Shown here piece after piece: positions 25,812 to 34,591 of a DNA stretch of 64,000 nucleotides; position 1 is the first letter of the stretch, and every line of letters begins with the position of its first letter. This stretch comes from Bremerella alba (lineage in GTDB: Bacteria > Planctomycetota > Planctomycetia > Pirellulales > Pirellulaceae): positions 1 through 64,000 of the forward strand of contig NZ_JABRWO010000012.1 in the NCBI RefSeq assembly GCF_013618625.1, given 5' to 3'. A program made the translations under genes and the position numbers. Below the pieces are notes generated by a model. That model had not been told where the DNA came from. It ran no database searches and saw nothing but the letters and a program-made list of their open reading frames with translations.

Positions 25812-26801
25812 ATGGACGCGCGACACCCCAAAGAACCAAGCCACCAACCGAGTCGCTCGTTTGTCATCGATGGACAGTACGTCGGCCCAGGCAATCGACT
25901 CCGTCTAGAAATCCCGGTGGCCAAGCTTCCCACCGGCACCTATATCACCCTTCCGATCGAAGTCTTGCATGGCCCGGTCGAAGGCCCCACCGCTTGGGTT
26001 TCCGCTGCGGTGCATGGCGACGAACTCAACGGTGTCGAAATTGCGAGGTTGCTGCTAGAGAAGCTCAAGCCGAGCAAGTTGATGGGAACCTTGATCGTGG
26101 TCCCGATGGTCAATGGTTTCGGCGTGATCAATCAAAGCCGTTACCTGCCTGACCGACGCGACTTGAACCGTTCGTTCCCAGGCTCGAAGAGTGGTTCGCT
26201 CGCTTCGCGACTGGCCAAGTTGATGATGACCGAGGTGGTAGAGCGTTGTCAGTACGGCATCGACCTGCACACCGGATCTAATCTCCGTACGAATCTTCCG
26301 CAAATCCGCGGCGACATGGACGACCAAGAGACCTACGAATGTGCCTTGGCATTTGGCCCGCCAGCGGTTGTGCACTCGGACCTCCGCGACGGTTCGTTAC
26401 GAGCCGCCGCGAGCGCCAAAGGTATCAAGGTTCTCCTCTACGAAGCAGGCGAACCGAACCGCTTCAATCACGACTCGATTCGGGTCGGTGTCAACGGCGT
26501 GATGCGAGTTCTCTCTCATCTGAAGATGCTGAAGACGCCGGTCAAACTTCCCAAACGAACACCCAAGATGATCCGCGAGTCGACCTGGGTCCGGGCCCGA
26601 CGGAGCGGTATCGTGCGGCTGCTGATCGAACTGGGCGACGAAGTCGAAGCGGGCCAGGAAATCGGCCTTATCGCCGATGTCTTCGGCACCGAGCCAAAAT
26701 ACTTGAAGTCCCCCTACAACGGCATCATCATCGGCCTCTCGCACAACCCAATCGCGCATCAAGGAGATGGATTGGTGCACGTGGGGAAGATTGGGGGGTA
26801 G
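25812..26801 (+). CDS. Succinylglutamate desuccinylase/aspartoacylase-family zinc enzyme
   Basis: A 329-residue M14-like zinc amidohydrolase. The ligand motif HGDEL near residue 67 gives His and Glu, and DLHTG near 151 the second His. DRRDLNRSFPG near 113-123 is the substrate-binding hallmark of AstE/AspA proteins. The C-terminal domain (ARRSGIVRLLIELGDEVEAG, GLIADVFG) is a biotinyl/lipoyl-like barrel found in these enzymes. It follows the cyclase gene after 27 bases. Substrate is unknown; family members deacylate N-acyl amino acids. No RimK-like ligase is adjacent. Confidence 0.85.
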   Translation: MDARHPKEPSHQPSRSFVIDGQYVGPGNRLRLEIPVAKLPTGTYITLPIEVLHGPVEGPTAWVSAAVHGDELNGVEIARLLLEKLKPSKLMGTLIVVPMVNGFGVINQSRYLPDRRDLNRSFPGSKSGSLASRLAKLMMTEVVERCQYGIDLHTGSNLRTNLPQIRGDMDDQETYECALAFGPPAVVHSDLRDGSLRAAASAKGIKVLLYEAGEPNRFNHDSIRVGVNGVMRVLSHLKMLKTPVKLPKRTPKMIRESTWVRARRSGIVRLLIELGDEVEAGQEIGLIADVFGTEPKYLKSPYNGIIIGLSHNPIAHQGDGLVHVGKIGG

Positions 26802-26806
26802 GAGGT

Positions 26807-27213
26807 AGTTTTCAGTTTTCAGTTTTCAGTTTTCAGGAAGAGAGTGGGCGAGGCCGGTTAGCATTTTGGCAATTTGCTTAAGTTCTTCGACCAGATGCTG
26901 CATTTGTTCCGTGTCGATCGTTCCAATTCTTGCTGCGATATAACATTGAGTGCGAAGCTCGGCACTTGAACCACGGGCAATACGAAGGAAGCGTTTAAAA
27001 TCCTTTCCTCCGCGTTCTGCCCCCTCGGCAATGTTAGAGGCGATTGAAATAGCAGATCGCTGCATCTGGTCTTTTAACGCGTAATCGCGGCTATCTCGAA
27101 GTATCTCATAGACATCTACGGCGAGTTTGCACGCGCGTTTCTAGACTTCGAGATCCTCAAATGAACGGTACACGCCGTTTCCCCTCTTTACTGAAAACTG
27201 AACACTAAAAACT
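26807..27213. repeat. Cassette flanked by inverted TTTTCAG repeats
   Basis: Four tandem copies of AGTTTTC(AG) lie at 26807-26836 and a partial inverse (CTGAAAACTGAACACT) at 27191-27206. They flank the four-helix-bundle pseudogene on both sides. CAGTTTTC tracts beside genes of this family are familiar from other bacterial genomes and suggest the gene moved as a unit. Confidence 0.5.
26826..27173 (-). pseudogene. Four-helix-bundle (S23-type) protein gene with an amber codon
   Basis: From a GTG at 27171-27173 the minus strand reads YRSFEDLEV, then TAG (27141-27143), then KRACKLAVDVYEIL and on through SAISIASNIAEGAERGG to the stop at 26826. The family start is normally SFEDLEVWKRA, so the stop replaces the conserved Trp by a single TGG-to-TAG change. 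Translation could restart only at an internal ATG (79 residues), losing the first helix. Members are small helical proteins of unknown role, some encoded inside 23S rRNA genes. The flanking TTTTCAG tracts mark it as a probable mobile cassette. Confidence 0.75.
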
Positions 27214-27227
27214 TCCCCACTAACAAC

Positions 27228-27263
27228 AAAAAACGACCCATCCAAAGATGGGTCGTTTTTTGT
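27228..27263 (-). terminator. Strong bidirectional terminator after fliA
   Basis: AAACGACCCA (27231-27240) pairs with TGGGTCGTTT (27249-27258), flanked by A-rich sequence on the left and a T-run on the right. It can stop both the minus-strand flagellar transcript and anything from the left. Confidence 0.88.
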
Positions 27264-27283
27264 TTTAAATTTTCGGGGGAACG

Positions 27284-28072
27284 TTATACGGTCCCGAATT
27301 CTGGCTTTCGGCGTCCGAGCTGACTTTGCAGTCGCGAGACGATGCTACTGTGCATTTGGCTGACTCGGCTTTCGCTCAGATCGAGCGTGGCACCGATTTC
27401 TTTCATGGTCAGCTCTTCGTAGTAGTAAAGAATGATGATCAGACGCTCGTTGCGATTGAGCCCCTTGGTCACCAGACGCATCAGGTCATTCTTTTGAATG
27501 CGACGCGTGGGGTCTTCCCCCTTCTTATCTTCCAGAATATCGATCTCACGGACATCTTTGTAGCTGTCCGTTTCGTACCACTTTTTATTGAGGCTGATGA
27601 GCCCGACGGCGTTGGCGTCGGAGACCATCTTTTCAAGTTCTTTGAGCGGCAGCTGCATATGCTCGGCCAGCTCTTGGTGGGTGGGATGCCGTCCGAACTT
27701 GGCTTCCAATTGCTTGGTCGCTTCGTTTAGCTTGCTCGCTTTCGAGCGTACTAGACGCGGAACCCAGTCCATGGTTCGAAGTTCGTCGAGCATTGCACCG
27801 CGAATACGCGGGACGCAATACGTTTCGAACTTCACGCCTCGGCTCATGTCGAACGCATCGATTGCGTCCATCAAGCCAAAGACGCCTGCCGAGATCAGGT
27901 CGTCGAGTTCGACCCCTTCTGGCAGCCGAGCCCAGATCCGTTCGCCGTTGTATTTCACAAGCGGCAAATAGCGTTCAATAAGTTGGTTTCGTAGTTCTTT
28001 CCGCGACGAGTCTTCTTTGTAGGCTTCCCACAAATGAGACACGTCTTCCCTGGTCGCGGTCGTCGTTGCCAT
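27284..28072 (-). CDS. fliA: Flagellar sigma-28 factor
   Basis: A 262-residue sigma factor of the FliA/WhiG group that transcribes late flagellar genes. The ATG at 28072 is chosen because GGAGG lies 5 bases upstream; the 32 codons before it are spurious. Region 2 shows DDLISAGVFGLMDAIDAFD and GVKFETYCVPRIRGAMLDEL. Region 3 is RHPTHQELAEHM, and region 4 NRNERLIIILYYYEELTMKE followed by SESRVSQMHSS. It is the last gene of the flhA-flhF-flhG group and is followed by a strong terminator. FlgM, encoded 23 kb away, should inhibit it. Confidence 0.95.
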   Translation of the reverse strand: MATTTATREDVSHLWEAYKEDSSRKELRNQLIERYLPLVKYNGERIWARLPEGVELDDLISAGVFGLMDAIDAFDMSRGVKFETYCVPRIRGAMLDELRTMDWVPRLVRSKASKLNEATKQLEAKFGRHPTHQELAEHMQLPLKELEKMVSDANAVGLISLNKKWYETDSYKDVREIDILEDKKGEDPTRRIQKNDLMRLVTKGLNRNERLIIILYYYEELTMKEIGATLDLSESRVSQMHSSIVSRLQSQLGRRKPEFGTV

Positions 28073-28267
28073 GCGTTCCTCCGTGAATCGCCCATCTTGA
28101 GCTAACACGCATTTTCTTATGAAATCGACGGGCCTGAATCCTTCAGGCCACTTCCCCGTTGTTGGCAAAATGCCACTTCGGAAAGGGAATCGATCAGGTG
28201 ATCCAATCTCGCGTTAGGGACTCGGAGATTCCCGGGGAGGAATATCTTTGTCGGCCTATGCCGCGGG

Positions 28268-28531
28268 TTAAGCGGTTTTGGAAGTTTGGGAGTCGGCGAG
28301 CTGGCCGCCTTGTTCCATCGCTTCCAATTCCGCATTGATTCGCTGCCGCACCGATTCGTCCACAATGCGAGCGGCAGCATTTCCTATCAACCAACCAATT
28401 GCTGCGAACAGAAACATTGCTCCGATCGCCGCGAACAGAATCGACTCGATCCCGCCAGACATTAATAGTCCCCGTGTAGTCACGGTGACCATTGCTGTCA
28501 TAGCCAAGATTCCCGCGTAGTCGCGTCCCAT
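28268..28531 (-). CDS. Small membrane protein between flhG and fliA
   Basis: An 87-residue protein from the ATG at 28531 (an in-frame ATG at 28573 is also possible). It has two hydrophobic helices: MTAMVTV onward (weak) and SILFAAIGAMFLFAAIGWLIG, then a charged helical tail (ESVRQRINAELEAMEQGG). Spacing is 180 bases to flhG and 195 to fliA, all on one strand, so it is probably transcribed with them. I know no family; a flagellum-related role is inferred from position only. Confidence 0.6.
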   Translation of the reverse strand: MGRDYAGILAMTAMVTVTTRGLLMSGGIESILFAAIGAMFLFAAIGWLIGNAAARIVDESVRQRINAELEAMEQGGQLADSQTSKTA

Positions 28532-28574
28532 CGATTCCAAGTTGGTTGAGTTGTATCGATCCGCAAACCTCATT

Positions 28575-28594
28575 CGTCACATGCGCATGTGACG
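28575..28594. promoter_or_regulatory. 20-bp perfect palindrome
   Basis: CGTCACATGCGCATGTGACG is an exact 20-bp palindrome between flhG and the small membrane gene. It could be a regulator binding site for that gene and fliA, or a spacer repeat. No factor can be named. Confidence 0.4.
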
Positions 28595-28711
28595 CTACCT
28601 CGTTGAATCGACGCTCTGAAAACGAGAATTGAAGTAATTTTACGGATATCATTTGTTTTGCTTGAAAAACTTGTCGCCAGTTCTGAAGTGATTGCAACGA
28701 TAGCATCATCG

Positions 28712-29581
28712 TTAAATGGCCTTTCTTGAAGCAGGTGACTGAGAAAGACTTAACGACATCTGCACCAGACGATCAGCAATCCGCTGGATCGACTTGCACG
28801 CCGCATGATCGGCGTAGCGTTGAATAAACGGCTCGGCAGCGTGGAATGCAGCTCCGATCTCGGAAGCCATCTCGACGTGCCCTGCCGATTCAATCGCCAG
28901 ATTTAAGAACTTACCGGCGGTCGAATCCATACCGGCGACCAATTCTAGATGCCCCGAATCACTCGAGGCGCGATTCATAATCACATGCGCAACTTTTCTT
29001 GGCGAAAAACCATGCAGCGATCGTATACGTTCGTAGCCCGCCGTGATGGCGTCTGCCGTGGGATTAAGCACAACCAGAAATAGCTGGGCCATTCGCCACA
29101 GTTCGCTGGCCAGGGGAGTCAGTTCATTGCCGGCATCAATCAATACGATGTCGGCATGACGTCCCAGTCCCATGAGTTGTTCGATAAAGCGGTCGACCTC
29201 GGCCACCGGCCACTGACCGGTCGCGCTGCTCTGGTCGGTTGGCAACAACAGCGACGCTGCTAAGCCTGGGACCAGGTATTCGTGTAAGTCGAGCCGTCCG
29301 GTCAATAGTTCGTCGATACCGATCGTGGGTGTGCGACCGGTTAACTCGGCGAGCCCCGGATTGCTGGGATTCAAGTCAATCGTGGCAACACGATGCCCGG
29401 CCAGTCCCATCGCACAAGCCAGGTTGTGACAAACGGTCGTTGTCCCCACTCCAGAACTACCCCCAAAGAGCACGAAGGTCTTCGCTTTCGCGAACGCTGG
29501 CGTGCCGCCGATCATGGCGCGCTTGGCAAGCATTCGCAGGAGCGTAGCTTGATCGCGGGGAAAAGAAGGTTCAAACGACAT
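28712..29581 (-). CDS. flhG: FlhG/MinD-like flagellar number regulator, P-loop altered
   Basis: A 289-residue SIMIBI-class protein placed directly after flhF, where FlhG controls flagellar number and position by acting on FlhF and the C-ring. The P-loop region reads GGSSGVGTTTV (40-50). Both the 'deviant' lysine and the Walker A lysine (normally GKGGVGKTT) are replaced, by Ser and Thr. DLNPSNPGLAEL (switch I region) and DIVLIDAGNEL (switch II) are recognisable. The change recalls the TadZ/CpaE group, which bind ATP poorly or not at all. Forty bases separate it from flhF. Function as FlhG is by context. Confidence 0.8.
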   Translation of the reverse strand: MSFEPSFPRDQATLLRMLAKRAMIGGTPAFAKAKTFVLFGGSSGVGTTTVCHNLACAMGLAGHRVATIDLNPSNPGLAELTGRTPTIGIDELLTGRLDLHEYLVPGLAASLLLPTDQSSATGQWPVAEVDRFIEQLMGLGRHADIVLIDAGNELTPLASELWRMAQLFLVVLNPTADAITAGYERIRSLHGFSPRKVAHVIMNRASSDSGHLELVAGMDSTAGKFLNLAIESAGHVEMASEIGAAFHAAEPFIQRYADHAACKSIQRIADRLVQMSLSLSQSPASRKAI

Positions 29582-29621
29582 AATGGATTAGAAGGCGTCT
29601 TTATCTAAGGTTGGTTGGTTT

Positions 29622-30767
29622 CTACAGGATGCGAGCAACCAGGTCTTCCGCTTCGGCAGCGGCAATGGCCTGGGGAACGTCCTGACCGTTGGTCACGTAT
29701 GCCAGCGGTAGCTGGGGATCTTGCAGAAAACTCAATGTGTTACCCAACGAGCCAACCTCATCAATTTTGGTTAATACCCAGCTGGAAGGAGCCACGGTGG
29801 TGAACTTTGCCACCGCCTCGGCCAAGCTCTTCGAGCTGCTGGGGGCGGAAAGTACCAGATAGGTCTCATCAGGGGAAGCTGCTTTTATCAAAGATCTGAG
29901 TTGTTGGACTTGGACTTCATCACGCGGGCTTCGTCCGGCCGTATCAATGAAGATCTGCTCGCAGTCAGACAACTCGTTGATAGCACTCCGAACTTCCATC
30001 GGAGTAGAAACGATCTTCATCGGAAGATCCATAATCTCGGCGTAAGTTTGCAGCTGGTCGACCGCCGCGATCCGGTACGTATCGACCGTTACCAGACCGA
30101 CGCGTCGCTTATGATCGAACTTGGCGCGTGCCGCCAACTTGGCGATCGTGGTTGTCTTGCCTACGCCCGTCGGACCGATCGCCGCGACGATACGTGGATA
30201 ATCGCGGGGGTCGTCGATATCACGGCCCACGTAGATCGAAGCAGCTAGTTCGGCTCGGATTGCATTCAATAGCACCGCCTCGTCTTGCTGCGACTCTTCG
30301 GTATGTGTGGACAGAACTTTCTCGCAGACCGAGTCAGCCAGGAAGCCTGGCACCTCGGCTTCCACCAGTCGTTCCCGTATGCGTAATATCGAGGGGGGCC
30401 AACCGGGGCCGCTGCTAAAGAAGCTTTGACTGAAAGACATCGCTTCCAGATCGATACCCGCGTCATCCTTCGCGATGACATCCTCAGGCGGCGAGGCAAT
30501 TTCCACGACTGGCTCCGGCAGGACCGGCTCCGCTTCCAACTCTGGCTCGTGTTCAGTCTCTGGTTCCGGCTCTTCGATCTCGAAACGGCTTTTCAGGTTC
30601 GTTTCCGACGAAGCGGCCAATTCGATTTCTTTGCCGCCAAATAGTCCCTTCAAGCCACGCTGCGGGACTTCTCGCGTGTGAAGCAATGCGGCGTCGGGAC
30701 CTAGTTCTTTGCGAACTAGCTCTAACGCTTCGTGCATCGATTTGGCGCGGAACGAGCGAATGTTCAT
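29622..30767 (-). CDS. flhF: Flagellar GTPase FlhF
   Basis: A 381-residue SRP-type GTPase that places the flagellum at the pole. The N-terminal B domain (to about 90) is acidic (EPEPETEHEPELEAEP), typical of FlhF. The helical N domain spans about 115-185, and the G domain begins with the P-loop GPTGVGKTTT (198-207). VTVDTYRIAAVDQLQTYAEI, DTAGRSPRD and VLTKIDEVGSLGN (NKxD equivalent TKID) complete it. It sits 9 bases after flhA and ahead of flhG, the standard order. Confidence 0.95.
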   Translation of the reverse strand: MNIRSFRAKSMHEALELVRKELGPDAALLHTREVPQRGLKGLFGGKEIELAASSETNLKSRFEIEEPEPETEHEPELEAEPVLPEPVVEIASPPEDVIAKDDAGIDLEAMSFSQSFFSSGPGWPPSILRIRERLVEAEVPGFLADSVCEKVLSTHTEESQQDEAVLLNAIRAELAASIYVGRDIDDPRDYPRIVAAIGPTGVGKTTTIAKLAARAKFDHKRRVGLVTVDTYRIAAVDQLQTYAEIMDLPMKIVSTPMEVRSAINELSDCEQIFIDTAGRSPRDEVQVQQLRSLIKAASPDETYLVLSAPSSSKSLAEAVAKFTTVAPSSWVLTKIDEVGSLGNTLSFLQDPQLPLAYVTNGQDVPQAIAAAEAEDLVARIL

Positions 30768-30776
30768 GGTGGTTGC

Positions 30777-32906
30777 TTACTTCTTCGGCGGCGGTTGCTG
30801 CGGACCCTTCCCTGGCGGAGGCGGATTGTTGCCAGGCATGGTATCACTGATGATGCCCATCGATTCGATCATCGTGTCGTTGGTAATCTCGTTGTGACTC
30901 AGCACGATCAGGTCAGGGATGAAGTTATTGGTGAGTTGTTTCACGGCAGGTCGAATCTGCGGATTGACCAACACAATCGGCGGCTTGCCAATGCCTCGCA
31001 GTTTCTCGATACCGGTCGAGATCGACCGGCAAGTCATTTCGATTGCCTGAGGACTCATCCGGGCAAACGCCCCGCGTTCCATTTCAATTCCCGAGGCAAT
31101 TCGGTCCTGCATGGCCGGGTCGAGCGGCACCACGTAGATGCGGCCTTCTTTGTCGCGATACTTAGTACAGATCGTTCGTGCCAGCTTGTGCCGGACGAAC
31201 TCGGCCAGCCACACCGGGTCCTTCGTGCGGCCGATATGGTCGCCCAATGTTTCTAAGATACGTGCTAGTTGTCGGATCGATACTTCTTCGCGAAGCAACA
31301 GTTGAAGCACCGCTTGAACGTCGCCGATCTTCATTGCCGCTGGAATCAACTCGTCGACAACCGCCGGCGATGTTTCCTTAAGCTCATCCAGCAGGTGCTT
31401 CGTGGCATCGCGGGTAAGTAGATCGTCGGCGTGCTTTTTCGAGACGCGTTGTAGATGTGTTGCCAGGACGGAGGTGGGTTCGACAATCGTGTAGCCCATC
31501 ATTTCGGCTTGCGGACGCATGCCGGGCTCAATCCACACGGCCGGCTGGTTGAATGCCGGGTCACGTGTCTTTTCGCCAGGCAACTCTCCCTTAGCACCAC
31601 TCATGGCAATCGCCAGCAGGCCTTCGGGATAGATCGTATTTTCGGCGACCACGTTGTTGCTGATCTTGATGCGGTATTGATTCTCTTGCAGACGCATGTT
31701 GTCGCGAATGCGGACCTTCGGCAAGATCACCCCAATTTCGCTGGCCACGTTTTGACGGACGCCAGTGATACGCGGCAGTAGGTCGCCACCCCGACTCGGT
31801 GCCGCCAGACGCACGAGCCCAACGCCCAGTTCCATCTCCATGGGGTCGACGGTGAGGTAGTCTTCGATTCGGTCGTCTTTTTTGGCGGCCTCTTGTTCCT
31901 CTTGCTGCTTCTTCTCGGTCGCGGCGGCTTCGGTTTGTGTCTTTTGGGTTTGCCCCTTCTTGGTCATCACCGCGATGCCAATGCACCCGGCACCGATAAT
32001 GAGCAAAGGAAGCGGTGGCAGCCCCGAGAAAATCAACAGCCCTAGAAAGCAGCCAGCCACGCCCAATGCTTCAGGACGAGAGAACAACTGTTTGATGAAT
32101 TCGACCGGCAGGTTCGATTCTTCGGTACTTCGCGTCACCAACAAACCGGCAGCTAGCGAGATCAAAAATGCCGGCACCTGGCTCACCAGACCGTCACCGA
32201 TGGTTAGCTTGGTGTAAATCTGGGCGGCTTCTAAAACATCTAGTCCAGAGGAAACGCCGATGATCAAGCCGCCAACAATATTGATAAGGGTGATGATAAT
32301 ACCTGCGATCGCATCACCGCGTACAAACTTACTAGCACCGTCCATCGCCCCGAAGAAGTCGGCTTGCTGGGTAATTTCGGCACGTCGCTGCTGGGCTTCA
32401 ACCTCGTCGATGATACCAGCATTCAGGTCGGCGTCGATCGCCATCTGACGCCCCGGCATCCCATCTAACGCGAAGCGGGCAGCCACTTCACTGATACGCG
32501 TGGCACCCTTAGTGATCACCAGAAACTGGATGAGCACGATGATAATAAAGATAATGATCCCGACTTCGACGCGGTCGCCGGCCACGAATTCGCCAAAACT
32601 TTGAATCACACCGCCGGCCGCGTCCATTCCTTCCGATGCCGCCCCGGTCAGAATGAGTCGCGTCGTAGCCACGTTTAACACAAGCCGTGCCAGCGTGGTC
32701 GCGAGCAATAGCGACGGGAAAATATTGAACTCGAGTGGCGTCTTCACGTAGATGGTCGTCAGCAGAATGATGACCCCAGCCGTGATGTTTGCCGTCAGCA
32801 GCAAATTCATCAACGCTGCCGGTAACGGCATCAGAATCACCAGCACGCTGGTGACAATGCCGATCGGCAGGATCAAATCTCTGAGTCTGCTAAGGCTTAA
32901 ATCCAC
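30777..32906 (-). CDS. flhA: Flagellar export gate protein FlhA
   Basis: A 709-residue inner-membrane core of the flagellar type III export gate. There are eight membrane helices in residues 1-330. The family blocks PLEFNIFPSLLLATTLARL, GDRVEVGIIIFIII, ALDGMPGRQMAIDADLNAGI and FFGAMDGASKFVRGDAIAGI are exact. The cytoplasmic half (about 360-700) forms the nonameric ring that receives export substrates and chaperones. The Pro-rich end (NNPPPPGKGPQQPPPKK) is unusual. Its start lies 384 bases from the divergent sulfotransferase gene. The gene is separated from the rest of the export-gate set by two unrelated genes. Confidence 0.97.
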   Translation of the reverse strand: MDLSLSRLRDLILPIGIVTSVLVILMPLPAALMNLLLTANITAGVIILLTTIYVKTPLEFNIFPSLLLATTLARLVLNVATTRLILTGAASEGMDAAGGVIQSFGEFVAGDRVEVGIIIFIIIVLIQFLVITKGATRISEVAARFALDGMPGRQMAIDADLNAGIIDEVEAQQRRAEITQQADFFGAMDGASKFVRGDAIAGIIITLINIVGGLIIGVSSGLDVLEAAQIYTKLTIGDGLVSQVPAFLISLAAGLLVTRSTEESNLPVEFIKQLFSRPEALGVAGCFLGLLIFSGLPPLPLLIIGAGCIGIAVMTKKGQTQKTQTEAAATEKKQQEEQEAAKKDDRIEDYLTVDPMEMELGVGLVRLAAPSRGGDLLPRITGVRQNVASEIGVILPKVRIRDNMRLQENQYRIKISNNVVAENTIYPEGLLAIAMSGAKGELPGEKTRDPAFNQPAVWIEPGMRPQAEMMGYTIVEPTSVLATHLQRVSKKHADDLLTRDATKHLLDELKETSPAVVDELIPAAMKIGDVQAVLQLLLREEVSIRQLARILETLGDHIGRTKDPVWLAEFVRHKLARTICTKYRDKEGRIYVVPLDPAMQDRIASGIEMERGAFARMSPQAIEMTCRSISTGIEKLRGIGKPPIVLVNPQIRPAVKQLTNNFIPDLIVLSHNEITNDTMIESMGIISDTMPGNNPPPPGKGPQQPPPKK

Positions 32907-33097
32907 GAGTATCTGCGAACTTTTTTCAGAATTGTCTAAAGGTTTTTCCCGCCCGATCCGACATCGAGCGGCTGGAAGATTACTGAAACCCCTTTGGGGT
33001 GTCCAGAGCGATCGATTGAGTGGAAGTTGTTGCCTCCAGCCGAGTTAAACAAGGTGTCTGGTGCTAGCTAGGGTCATTAGCCACTGCGAAGCCTGGT

Positions 33098-33191
33098 TCT
33101 CTCCTATCCCATCGCCACTTGAGAGAGAGGGGATAGGTCGAGGGGGCGAGGCTGGTACCCGTTCAACGACCCTTTCCCCCTGGGGCAAAGG
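33098..33191. repeat. Double spacer repeat upstream of flhA and sulfotransferase
   Basis: TCTCTCCTATCCC facing GAGAGAGAGGGGATAGG (33098-33137), then a second small element CCTTTCCCCCTGGGGCAAAGG (33171-33191). Both belong to the pyrimidine/purine spacer family. The rest of the 384-base spacer (32907-33290) has only a short ACCCC/GGGGT hairpin. Confidence 0.5.
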
Positions 33192-33290
33192 AACAACCGG
33201 CGCACCTTCGCTAGTCGATTTCACGTTTTTGGCGTAAACTTCGGTACCCAATACCTTACAAATGCAGACGTTTTAGGAATCTGAGCGAAC

Positions 33291-34466
33291 TTGAATGCCT
33301 CATCGCCCGCCACCGATTCGCAGTCGAAACCGGGGGAAGCCTCGAAACCGAAGAAGCCCAAAGCCAACAATTACCCCTGGTACACACCACGTGTCTGGCA
33401 TGGGATGCGGACCGGCACGTGGGGTAGTCTGCTAGCAAAGAATGGTTTCAAGGTGCATCCCCTGAAGTTGGGCTTGGCCGCGACTGTCTCTGGCTTCGCG
33501 ATCAATAACAGCATCTGCCACCAACTGCAGAACATGTTCTTTGGCAAGAAGATCGAAGAAGCGAAAATCGAGAACCCGATCTTCATTCTCGGTCATTGGC
33601 GCAGCGGAACGACCCTCTTGCACGAGTTAATGTCGTCCGACGATCGTTATGCCACGCCGAACACCATTCAGTGCTTCGCGCCGAACATTTTCCTGATCTA
33701 CGGCCGGCTAATCGAGAATTACTTCAATTTCTTCATGCCCAAGAGCCGCCCGATGGACAACATGGGCATGGGCTGGTCGAAGCCGCAGGAAGACGAATTC
33801 GGCGTGCTTAGCCTAGGAGGCATGTCCCCTTACGTCCGCATGGCCTTCCCCAACAACCCCAAGCCTGATCCCGACTTCCTCGATCTGGCAGCCGTCTCGC
33901 CGGAGCAGAAAGAAGAGTGGCTCGACACGCTTGACCTGTTCATGCGGATGGTCACCGTCCAGGAAAAGAAGCCGCTGATCCTGAAATCTCCCACGCACAC
34001 TGGTCGCATTGGGGAACTGGCCGAGCGTTACCCCGACGCTAAATTTATTCACATTGCCCGCGATCCGTACGATGTCTTCGCGTCGACGATCCGACTCTGG
34101 AACACAATGGACGAAGTTCAAGGATTCCAGGTCTCGAAGGATGACTATCGCGAGTACGTCTTCGGTTGCTTCGAGCGCATGTACGCCGCTTACGACCGCG
34201 GGCTGGCATCGGTTCCCAAAGAAAAGGTTTGCCAGACGCGTTACGAAGACCTGATCGCCGACCCGGTGGGCGAAGTTCGCCGCATCTACGATTCGATCAA
34301 CTTAGACGGCTACGACCGCATCGAACAAGGCGTCCGAGACTACGCCGAGCGCAACAAAGACTATCGCCGCAACAGCCACACCATGGACGATGCCACCCGG
34401 CAGGAAATCCAACGCCGCTGGCACGGCTACTTCGAGGCCAACGGATACCCGCTGGACCCAGCATAA
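33291..34466 (+). CDS. Sulfotransferase-family protein
   Basis: A 391-residue PAPS-dependent sulfotransferase-like protein that would transfer sulfate to a sugar, lipid or other acceptor. The TTG start at 33291 is the only one near the expected N-terminus. The phosphosulfate-binding loop is GHWRSGTTLLHELM (about 98-111), and the 3'-phosphate motif is FIHIARDPYDVFASTIRLW (about 246-264). RYEDLIADPVGEVRRIY is a further family motif. A basic Lys/Pro-rich N-terminus may lie at the membrane. Planctomycetes carry many sulfotransferases. It interrupts the flagellar genes and shares no strand with them. Confidence 0.88.
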   Translation: MNASSPATDSQSKPGEASKPKKPKANNYPWYTPRVWHGMRTGTWGSLLAKNGFKVHPLKLGLAATVSGFAINNSICHQLQNMFFGKKIEEAKIENPIFILGHWRSGTTLLHELMSSDDRYATPNTIQCFAPNIFLIYGRLIENYFNFFMPKSRPMDNMGMGWSKPQEDEFGVLSLGGMSPYVRMAFPNNPKPDPDFLDLAAVSPEQKEEWLDTLDLFMRMVTVQEKKPLILKSPTHTGRIGELAERYPDAKFIHIARDPYDVFASTIRLWNTMDEVQGFQVSKDDYREYVFGCFERMYAAYDRGLASVPKEKVCQTRYEDLIADPVGEVRRIYDSINLDGYDRIEQGVRDYAERNKDYRRNSHTMDDATRQEIQRRWHGYFEANGYPLDPA

Positions 34467-34591
34467 GCGTCAAATCCGACTTGGGGTGAATACCTATTTT
34501 TCGCTAGAATTCGAAAGGCTCGTATGCGGCGGGCCCAATCATTTAGCGGACCACTCATACGGAAACAATACGATCGGGAAAGGAAGCCCGG

